A stretch of 64,000 bases of DNA, taken from the NCBI GenBank assembly GCA_044227925.1, contig JBGAVW010000012.1:1-64000 (forward strand). Direction: 5' to 3'. The notes below the pieces were generated by a model. It saw nothing but the letters and a program-made list of their open reading frames with translations, made no database searches and was not told the origin of the DNA. This document shows positions 10,129 through 18,000 of the stretch, piece after piece (position 1 is the stretch's first letter; each line of letters opens with the position of its first letter). Origin of the DNA: JADJLQ01 sp044227925. Lineage in GTDB: Bacteria > Bacteroidota > Bacteroidia > Chitinophagales > Saprospiraceae. The position numbers were made by a program, and so were the translations under genes.

Positions 10129-10758
10129 TTAGGGAATTCCCAAAATCTTATGAGTTTGAAGACTTACTCGCCATTGGGGATGAGATTTACAGTAGTGGAT
10201 TACTTCTTGAGTGTTTTTATTTATCTCGGGCCCGTCCATAGGCTGGAGACTAAACCGTTTAAATTTAAGATTCGAAAATTTTTCCGGTAGTGCATTTTCC
10301 TGAGGGTATACCAGTTTTAATTCATCGCCTTCAAGTATTAAAAGGGGAGCATCAGATTTGGGACTCACACATACCCAATCTATACCTGTGGGCAAATGCA
10401 TTGTTCCATTGGTTTCAATGGAAACTTCAAAACCATTCAAATGAAATGCGTCTATCAGTTCCTGATCTATTTGCATTGCAGGCTCACCTCCGGTAAGTAC
10501 CAAAAATGGTTTACAACCTGTATCCGACGGCCAAAGTGAGGTAATCACATTTATCAGATCTTGTGATTCGTATTTACCTCCATTTTCACCATCAGTGCCA
10601 ACAAAATCAGTATCACAAAACTTACATATTGCAGACATTCTGTGTTTTTCATGTCCTGTCCAAAGATTGCAACCTGCAAACCGTAGAAATACGGCAGGTC
10701 TGCCTGTGTGCATGCCTTCACCTTGAATGGTATAAAATATTTCTTTGAGTGTATACAT
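10129..10758 (-). CDS. queE: 7-carboxy-7-deazaguanine synthase
   Basis: This radical-SAM enzyme converts 6-carboxytetrahydropterin to 7-carboxy-7-deazaguanine in queuosine and 7-deazapurine synthesis. The iron-sulfur ligands are C30, C45 and C48, spaced CX14CX2C; this spacing is the QueE variant that replaces the usual CX3CX2C. IQGEG at 11-15 and TGGEP near residue 90 are the substrate and SAM-binding elements. At 209 residues it is normal for the family. QueC, QueD and QueF are not in the window. Confidence 0.95.
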   Translation of the reverse strand: MYTLKEIFYTIQGEGMHTGRPAVFLRFAGCNLWTGHEKHRMSAICKFCDTDFVGTDGENGGKYESQDLINVITSLWPSDTGCKPFLVLTGGEPAMQIDQELIDAFHLNGFEVSIETNGTMHLPTGIDWVCVSPKSDAPLLILEGDELKLVYPQENALPEKFSNLKFKRFSLQPMDGPEINKNTQEVIHYCKSHPQWRVSLQTHKILGIP

Positions 10759-10784
10759 TTACAGGATTCAGATAAAAATATAGG

Positions 10785-11165
10785 TTATGCTATGATAGCT
10801 GTGGCTTCAATTTCAACCATGATATCAGGATCGATCATAGTCACTTGCAGCATGGATGTGGCAGGAAGGACGGAACCAAATACTTCGCCATGGGCTTTTC
10901 CTACTTTTTCCCATTGACTTATGTCAGATACAAACAGGCGTGTCCGGATTACATCGTTGGCATTTGCCCCTGCTTTTTCAAGGGCCTCCAAAATGATTTC
11001 TAATGCAACTTTGGTTTGGACATAGATATCGTTTTTGCCCTGTAACTCACCGTTGCGGGTGGCCGTGGTACCCGATACTTCTATTGTATTGCCAATACGC
11101 ACCGCACGGCTATAACCTACGATTGGCTCCCATTTTGAGCCTGAAGAAATGTTTTGTCTTTCCAT
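10785..11165 (-). CDS. RidA-family protein lacking the catalytic arginine
   Basis: The 126-residue protein has the YjgF/YER057c/UK114 fold signature, including GNTIEVSG, a long central helix and a terminal VEIEA strand. In true RidA 2-iminobutanoate deaminases a conserved arginine sits in the PARS segment near the C-terminus. Here the segment reads PATSM, so that arginine is replaced by threonine. It therefore probably belongs to one of the Rid subgroups without imine deaminase activity. It lies 26 bases upstream of queE in the same run; no specific pathway link is evident. Confidence 0.88.
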   Translation of the reverse strand: MERQNISSGSKWEPIVGYSRAVRIGNTIEVSGTTATRNGELQGKNDIYVQTKVALEIILEALEKAGANANDVIRTRLFVSDISQWEKVGKAHGEVFGSVLPATSMLQVTMIDPDIMVEIEATAIIA

Positions 11166-11176
11166 TTATTTTTATT

Positions 11177-11782
11177 TTAGTTATCAGTCTTTAATTCAGC
11201 GAGCAACAGGTTTAAATTAGAAATAGACTGGTCAGGATCAGATTCAAGCCTTTTGGTCAAAATGTATTTTTTATAACCTTTTTTATGTTTCAAAAAGAAT
11301 CGGGATGTATCAAATTCTTTACCAAAAATAGCTTTTCCAATAAATACTCCATTTGTAATGTGATCATAGTCTATTGTATTTTCTTTACAAATTGCATTGA
11401 TATCATATCCGGGTTCATCGCCTGAGGTCAATAACTCTTCCATTAGAGTTGAAAATTCTTTATTTAACTCTTTAAGATATCCAATGTACTCCTTGCTAAA
11501 ACTGTTGTGGATGCTAAATAAGGAAAGGACAAGGTTACTGCTATAATAATTACTGATTGTATTGCATGGTAGCTTCAAGGTGCTTGCCTGAAAACCCGGA
11601 ATGCGGTGATTATTAAAATTCGAAATCAGGCTTTTTACAGGAGGTGAATACGATAGGGCCCTGACTCTAAATTCTGAAGTAGCTGCATTGAGCTGGGCTA
11701 GTGTATGAAAACCTGAGCACAGGAGTAAGAGCGAAAGGTTATTTCGTACGAATTTTAGTGTCTTATTCAGCCGTAAACTCAT
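11177..11782 (-). CDS. Secreted protein of unknown function
   Basis: From the ATG at 11782 the product has 201 residues and opens with a signal peptide (basic start, hydrophobic LSLLLLC core, likely cut after FHTLAQ). A longer frame back to 11854 would run into gmhB and precede the signal peptide, so I reject it. The mature part has no recognised domain, a single cysteine and many Asn, Lys and Ser residues. It lies between gmhB (20 bases) and the RidA-like gene (11 bases), in the same transcription unit. Any link to heptose-linked surface glycans is guesswork from position. Confidence 0.6.
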   Translation of the reverse strand: MSLRLNKTLKFVRNNLSLLLLCSGFHTLAQLNAATSEFRVRALSYSPPVKSLISNFNNHRIPGFQASTLKLPCNTISNYYSSNLVLSLFSIHNSFSKEYIGYLKELNKEFSTLMEELLTSGDEPGYDINAICKENTIDYDHITNGVFIGKAIFGKEFDTSRFFLKHKKGYKKYILTKRLESDPDQSISNLNLLLAELKTDN

Positions 11783-11802
11783 GGTAGTGTAGTAGAGGAA
11801 TA

Positions 11803-12348
11803 TTATGCTATTTTGGATACAAAAATACGATAAAACTGATGTAAATCCTGGCAAACGAAATCAGGATGGACATCTGATTTTTCTTTTCCACTGATCATCA
11901 CCGTAATCATTCCAAGTCTTTTCCCAAATTCTATATCCGATGCAGAATCCCCAATCATGACCGAATGTGAAAAATCAATGTCGGGAAATTCGATTCTTGC
12001 CCATTGTGCCATATCGGGAGAAGGCTTCCTGCAATTGGGAATGATCTGCGATAGGGTAGGGCAATGATAAAAAGCATCAATTCTCCCACCGTGTTTTCGG
12101 ATGATTTTAAGAGCATTTTTATGTATATCAGCCAAATCCTGTTCAGTCATTAAACCTTTACCTATTCCTGCCTGGTTCGTGACTACGAGAACACGGTTGA
12201 ATAAAGAATTGAATTTTTTTAATGAAGAAAGTACATGGGGTAAGAATTTAAATTCTTCCCAATTTTTTACATAATCATCCGGTATGCGTCTGTTTATCAC
12301 TCCATCCCGATCCAGAAACAATGACCAATTTGTTTTTTTGTTTTTCAT
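11803..12348 (-). CDS. gmhB: D-glycero-D-manno-heptose 1,7-bisphosphate 7-phosphatase
   Basis: This HAD-superfamily phosphatase of 181 residues carries the nucleophile motif DRDGVIN (D13 and D15), TNQAGIGKG at 57-65 and the acidic IGDSASDIEFG motif. It removes the 7-phosphate so that HddC can activate the 1-phosphate. The zinc loop before the RKPSPD motif is reduced: E. coli GmhB has four Cys/His ligands, but only H95, C96 and C106 are seen here, so the zinc site may be incomplete. Its ATG overlaps the hddC stop by four bases, which fits translational coupling. Confidence 0.9.
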   Translation of the reverse strand: MKNKKTNWSLFLDRDGVINRRIPDDYVKNWEEFKFLPHVLSSLKKFNSLFNRVLVVTNQAGIGKGLMTEQDLADIHKNALKIIRKHGGRIDAFYHCPTLSQIIPNCRKPSPDMAQWARIEFPDIDFSHSVMIGDSASDIEFGKRLGMITVMISGKEKSDVHPDFVCQDLHQFYRIFVSKIA

Positions 12349-13070
12349 TTCAGTCGCATGGATTGTATTCGTTCATATTCTTCGGGAATTCCGATATCGA
12401 TAAATCTGGCTTTTGATCTGAATGCACCGATTTTTAAATTTTTTACTTTTTGTTCAAAAATCTCTTTCTCGAGAGAAAACGGGGAATCGGCATTATAATC
12501 TACGAAAACGGATTTATTAATGATGTAAGTACCCCCGTTGATGTATCCTTTATCGGTATATGCTTTTTCGTTAAAATCAGTGATGCGATGAGTACCATCC
12601 ATTTCTACGGTACCATACCGATCAAATTTATACATGAGCTTGACAGCTATAGAGATGTCGTTTTTTGATTTTGAATGACTTTGTCTCAATTTAGTCAGAT
12701 CCACGGGGAAATACGTGTCGCCATTTAAAATAACCGATGATTTTTCTTCGACCATTTGCATAGCCCGGGCTATCGCACCACCTGTACCAAGAGGTTTGTT
12801 TTCATCAGAATAGAACACAGGTATATTTAAATACCGGTCTTTAAAATAATCCTGGATCACTTTTGCATGATGGGATACGGCCATTATTACTTTTTTTATA
12901 TTCTGAGACTTAAGGTATCTCATTTGCCAGTGAAGGAATGGGTAGCCTTGAACGTGAACCATAGGTTTGGGTACTAGATCTTTTGTAATTGATTTTAGCC
13001 TGGTACCCAGTCCGCCGGCAAGTATAATAGCAGTACTCAAGGGAATAATGTTTTTTCGACCATCTCGCAT
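12345..13070 (-). CDS. hddC: D-glycero-alpha-D-manno-heptose 1-phosphate guanylyltransferase
   Basis: The 241-residue nucleotidyltransferase shows the sugar-nucleotide signature LAGGLGTRL near residue 20, followed by PKPMVHVQG, and the metal-binding NGDTYF motif. Comparable family members use various sugar phosphates. The assignment to heptose 1-phosphate rests on its place between gmhA and gmhB in a four-gene block with hddA. It would make GDP-D-glycero-alpha-D-manno-heptose. Its start overlaps gmhA by 34 bases and its end overlaps gmhB by 4. Confidence 0.87.
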   Translation of the reverse strand: MRDGRKNIIPLSTAIILAGGLGTRLKSITKDLVPKPMVHVQGYPFLHWQMRYLKSQNIKKVIMAVSHHAKVIQDYFKDRYLNIPVFYSDENKPLGTGGAIARAMQMVEEKSSVILNGDTYFPVDLTKLRQSHSKSKNDISIAVKLMYKFDRYGTVEMDGTHRITDFNEKAYTDKGYINGGTYIINKSVFVDYNADSPFSLEKEIFEQKVKNLKIGAFRSKARFIDIGIPEEYERIQSMRLK

Positions 13071-13615
13071 ATGATATGGCCAATGGTGATGTGGCTTTCC
13101 TGGATCCGGGGTGTGTCTATGGAAGGTACATTAATCAATAGATCGGAGAGAGAAGCCATTTTGCCTCCTGTTTTTCCGGTCATTGCAATGCAAAACATTC
13201 CTTGTTCTTTTGCAGTCTCAAAGGCTTTCAGAATGTTGGTTGAATTGCCGGAAGTACTTAGTCCAAATAAAATATCCCCTGATTTTCCGATACCCCTTAT
13301 CAAACGGGAATATACATAGTCATATCCGTAGTCATTGCCGACTGCAGTAAGATAGGAAGTGTTGGTATGTAATGCTTCCGAATAGAGTGGTGGTCTGTCT
13401 TTGTAGAATCTGCCTGAAAACTCAGCGGCCAAATGTTGTGCATCTGCCGCACTACCACCATTTCCGCAAAACAATATTTTATGATCGAGATTAAAAGCAT
13501 GAATGCATTTTTCAGCAGCAGTGCTGATTCTTTTTACCAGTATCTCATCTTCCAGTATGAGTAGTTTTGTATTGATACTTTCCTGGATAATAGATTTTAT
13601 ATTAGTTTCAAACAT
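13037..13615 (-). CDS. gmhA: Sedoheptulose 7-phosphate isomerase
   Basis: The SIS-domain protein of 192 residues has the GmhA signatures CGNGGSAADAQHLAAE, GLSTSGNSTNIL and the late ESHITIGHIICE segment. It isomerises sedoheptulose 7-phosphate to D-glycero-D-manno-heptose 7-phosphate, the first step of the pathway encoded by this operon. It begins 5 bases after hddA and overlaps hddC. Confidence 0.94.
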   Translation of the reverse strand: MFETNIKSIIQESINTKLLILEDEILVKRISTAAEKCIHAFNLDHKILFCGNGGSAADAQHLAAEFSGRFYKDRPPLYSEALHTNTSYLTAVGNDYGYDYVYSRLIRGIGKSGDILFGLSTSGNSTNILKAFETAKEQGMFCIAMTGKTGGKMASLSDLLINVPSIDTPRIQESHITIGHIICEMVEKTLFP

Positions 13616-13620
13616 ATAAA

Positions 13621-14646
13621 TTATTTAGTGATCCAGGATACCATGCCCTGTTGTACAAAATTAAATGGTTTAAATACCCCGCCCATAGCTTCCAATGCTT
13701 TGATTACTTTATATCGGGAGTTACCTGGAGCGTACAACATGATAAATCCCCCACCGCCGGCTCCGGATATTTTACCACCGGTTGCTCCATTTTTTAAGGC
13801 GCGATCATAAATTTCATCTATTATGGGATTGCTTACACCTACAGCGGTCTTCTTTTTTTGTTGCCATCCGTAATCGAGCAGTTCACCTATTTGATTTAAT
13901 TTGCCGGTGAGCAATGCTTCTTTCATGAGCACTGCTTGTTCTTTTAGTTTGTGTGCTGCATCGAGTGATTGTTCTTTCTTGCCTGTAAAATTATGTGCTT
14001 GTTTTTCTATGATGGTAGAAGATAGTCTTGAAGTACCTGTATAATAAAGTAATAAGTTCAGTTCCAATTCATGGATATACTCTGGTCTAATACGCAGGGG
14101 ATTTACTATTACCTTATCCTCTTTATAAAATTCCATAAAATTAAAGCCTCCAAAAGTAGCGGCATATTGATCTTGTTTGCCTCCTGCTATCTTTAAATCT
14201 TTACGCTCTATATCAAATGCAGTTTTAGCTAAATCATAATCGCCAAAAGGAATTTTCAGCCATTCACTATAGGCCGCAAGGGTTGCCACAGTCACAGTAG
14301 AAGAAGCCCCTAATCCTGATCCTTTGGGCACATCTACGTGTGTACTGATGCTGTAGGCTGGTAATTTGGATTTATGATCTTTAAAAATATGATTATGGCA
14401 TCCCTTTATCAGATCCAGTTGGCCATCGATAGGTAATTTTTTTAGTTTCTTGTATAGCTTTTCTTCGTTGAGATCCAATGATTCAATACGGATATTATTT
14501 CCGCTGTTTGGAACGATGGAAGTGTGTGCAAAAATACTGATGGTAGCATTCAATATGGCACCACCATATAGATCAGAATAGGGTGACACATCTGTACCTC
14601 CACCAGCCAGGCCAATACGTAAAGGTGCGCGGGCTCGAATAATCAT
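13621..14646 (-). CDS. hddA: D-glycero-alpha-D-manno-heptose 7-phosphate kinase
   Basis: This GHMP-family kinase of 341 residues begins with the typical RAPLRIGLAGGGTD. It has the ATP-binding PKGSGLGASS motif and a C-terminal SGAGGGGFIML loop. It phosphorylates heptose 7-phosphate at C1 in the GDP-heptose branch; an ADP-heptose pathway would use bifunctional HldE instead. It is first in the operon. The adjacent gmhA, hddC and gmhB make the assignment firm; other sugar kinases of the same fold (for example fucokinase-like) are much less likely here. Confidence 0.92.
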   Translation of the reverse strand: MIIRARAPLRIGLAGGGTDVSPYSDLYGGAILNATISIFAHTSIVPNSGNNIRIESLDLNEEKLYKKLKKLPIDGQLDLIKGCHNHIFKDHKSKLPAYSISTHVDVPKGSGLGASSTVTVATLAAYSEWLKIPFGDYDLAKTAFDIERKDLKIAGGKQDQYAATFGGFNFMEFYKEDKVIVNPLRIRPEYIHELELNLLLYYTGTSRLSSTIIEKQAHNFTGKKEQSLDAAHKLKEQAVLMKEALLTGKLNQIGELLDYGWQQKKKTAVGVSNPIIDEIYDRALKNGATGGKISGAGGGGFIMLYAPGNSRYKVIKALEAMGGVFKPFNFVQQGMVSWITK

Positions 14647-14799
14647 GCAGTAAAGATAAACAAAACAGATATATTATGAAAAAATGTAATCTGTAAAGGG
14701 AGTGAAAGGACTATAGTCAATTATTCTTAGTTAATAATTAGATAATTTAAGAAAGAATGAAAAGTCAGTAACGTTTTGGCAATCCATTACACAAGAAAT

Positions 14800-15057
14800 A
14801 TGAAATCTATGATCAATAAAGGAATTTTAATTAAATCCATTTTTGTTTTGACGGGGACCGTGTTAATCTGGAGTTTCCTCAATACTAAATTAGAATTTCC
14901 CACCTCCTCATGCCAGGCAAATTGTGATAGAGACCTGGTTTTTAAGTTAAATATATGTAAGAAGAAAAATGCTGGAGTTAACCATTGTGTTCAACTGGCA
15001 TTACAGGAATCCTCTCAATGCCTACATGCATGCTCAGGTCAAGTGAGGTCACTCTAA
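14800..15057 (+). CDS. Small secreted or anchored protein with mirrored six-cysteine motif
   Basis: The 85-residue product starts at the ATG at 14800; a TTG at 14776 is less likely. Residues from about 8 to 26 form a hydrophobic signal or anchor segment. The remainder has exactly six cysteines spaced CX3C-X10-C-X9-C-X10-CX3C, which reads the same in both directions. That spacing suits a two-helix hairpin closed by nested disulfides in the periplasm or outside the cell. I recognise no family. The last 9 bases overlap the 3' end of the convergent kinase-cyclase gene. Confidence 0.6.
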   Translation: MKSMINKGILIKSIFVLTGTVLIWSFLNTKLEFPTSSCQANCDRDLVFKLNICKKKNAGVNHCVQLALQESSQCLHACSGQVRSL

Positions 15058-18000
15058 GAAATACATATTTATATACCCTTTGTTTTTTGCCTCAATTTCA
15101 CCCCTGTACTCACAGGCAAAATTATTTTTTATAAGTTGATAGGTACTTTCGGAAATATTTATTTTACCAGGTAAGGAAGAAGATTCCATTCTTGATGCTG
15201 TGTTTACCGTATCTCCCCAAATATCATATACGTACTTTTTGAGACCTACGATACCTGCAATGACGGGGCCTGAATTTAGTCCTATTCGGATTTCAAACTT
15301 ACATTCGTTGGCAGGGTTATTTATCCATTGAAGAATTTCCTTAGCGGCTTTACAGGCTTTGACAGCATGATCTTCACAGACAGTAGGCAGTCCGCAAACA
15401 GCCAGATACGCATCCCCGATGGTTTTTATTTTCTCCAGTTCATTCTGATCCATTATCTTATCAAAAGCGGCGAAACATTTATTCAATTCAAATACCAATT
15501 CGGAAGGTGAAAGTTGTTCACATATAGTGGTAAAATTTACAAAATCACTAAATAAGACGGTCACCGAATCAAAGGATCTGGCTTTAGATTCACCATTGGT
15601 TTTTAATTCGTCTGCAACCTCAGTAGGTAGTATGTTCAATAAAAGAGTATCTGTCTTTTTTCGCTCTTCGTCTGCCAACTGCTTTTGCTGTAATGCTTCT
15701 ATAGTTCTTGCTTCTGCAATGAGTTTTTGTTCTTCCAGATCGGTGGTCCGTTCTTTTACTTTTGACTCCAGGTTTTCATACAAGAGAGCATTGTCTATGG
15801 AGATTCCAATTTGTCCGGAAAGCATATTTAATACTTCCATTTTATTAGGTGTAAATACTCCTTCGATCAATTTATTTTCCAGATAGATAAGTCCTACTTT
15901 ATTTCCTTTGTTGGTAAGCGGGATGCACACCATTGACTTAATCTGATTTTCTTTAACGTAGGGATCATGACCGTATACATCGTCTTTGATTGCATTATTA
16001 GTTGCTTTGAGATCAAGTGTACGCCAGCAATAATTGATTAAGGATAGGGGTATTTTCTGACTGGTTGCGGCTAACTCCGTGGTATTATTTTGGATGTTTT
16101 CAGGTCCTGCAATCCCTTCTGATACAATATAAAGATCATTTTCTCTGGGTATCAGTAAGACGCCTTTTTGGGCACCGGCATTTTCAAGCAATACATTCAT
16201 CAAACGATTGATGAGCTCATCCAACTTAATTTTACTTGATATACTATGCGAGGCTTTTATCAGAGAATTATAATCGAGCGCTGCTATGGAGAGATTTGTC
16301 CTGGTAGAACCGGTTCTATTTATGTATTTATCACTAAAAAACTCAGGCCACTGATATTTCATATGTTTGCATTTCCCGTAGGCTCCCCAGGCATCATACA
16401 GTTCGAATGCATCCTTGAGATAAAAATTACTTTGCTTATTTATCCCCTTTTTCGCTAATTGTTTGGCAGCACGTTCATTAGCTATAGCTGCAAATTGAGT
16501 AAACCCGTTTTTATTTGAGGCGGCAATCGCTTTTTCATAGAATAATATGGCTTCCTGCAAATCTCCGGCCAGGGCACATTTTTCAGCCTGGAGGATAAAT
16601 AATTGTTGTTCGAAATTCTCTTTATTTCCTTTAACCCAATGATTAAACCATTTTAAATGCTTTGCCAGTATTTTATTGTATTTCCTCAATTCAGTACTGT
16701 TGAATGATTCATATTTGGATGAAATCATCAGGCTGTAATAAAAATACCATTCAGAAGTAAAATAATGACCAAGAATAAATGTCTGGACGGAGTCCCCGTT
16801 ATTGGCCCATTCTATTCCTTCATCATGTCTGTCGAAAAAGTAATAGTAGGGTAGTTTGAAATTGTAATAAAAGGCATGATTGGTACTATTGCCTATAGCT
16901 TTTAACTCATCTAAAAATTTATCTTCATCAAAATCATTAGACTCCCATTCTCCGGGTATGCCCGCTTTGTTGTTTAATGTCCTGGCCAACTGTATGGCAG
17001 GTACTACAAAATTGTAACCGGCCCCGATTTTATTACTAATAAGATATTTTAGCGGATCCTGCACTCCGTCCAATGCAACTGTGAGATTGACTCCCCCTGA
17101 AAGTTGTTTCCAGAAATGCAAAGCTATTGCGTACCCGGCAAAGTTAAGATCACCATTCATCAGGCAAGCCTTTACATTATTATTGATATCAGGCAGGTTT
17201 TTTATTAACGGATATTTCCATCCATTAAAAAAGGCATTGAGTGTGTAATCTTGTTTGGTTTTTACTACGGAAGATTTAATTCGTTTGTGCAATGCCAGGG
17301 TGATGTCCCATAGATCAAAACCTAATTTTGAGAGCCCTATACCAGAATAGGTGACTACTGAAAAACCGGAAAATCCCCATCCTACCGCGTCTGTGTATCC
17401 ATGTTTTAAATATTGTTGAATGATGCGTAAGACTACAATTACCATCAGGTTTTGATCTTCCTGATAGGCACTGGTGGATACATCTATCAAAAATTGGTTT
17501 ATGGCAATTATTTCCGGATCTGTGCATTCAGGCAGATTGTATAACTTTTCTTTGTTTTTATATTTAGTAGAGAACAGTACCAGGTGCTTTATTATTTCCC
17601 ATGAGGCAGCCAGTTTGATTGTGTTTTTTCCTTCGGGGAAAGCGATATCATACAATTTCATGGCATCTCTCCCCAACTGTAAAGATTTGGATGTATTCCC
17701 GATTTTGAGATACAATGCAGCGTGAGTGTAATAGACTTTTAATTTTTCAAGCTTAGTCTGTGCATTATTCAAAACCTGATCAAAAAGCACTTCGGCTTTG
17801 TCGTGCTGTCCATTAAGTGATTCGCATTCACTTAGTGCTGCATAAATTTCAAAGGTGAGTTTATAATGTGTTTTCCAGGAATCGCCGGGTAGAAGATCTT
17901 TAGCAGAATCCAGGTATTTAATAGCCACATCATATGAAGTGGAATCTTTAGCCTTAGTTCCCGCTTTCAGATATAGATCGGCAATCGATATCTTTTCGCC

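Noticed and set aside
11783..11854. Longer start of the secreted hypothetical gene after gmhB
   Set aside because: It would overlap gmhB by about 50 bases and put 24 residues before an obvious signal peptide.
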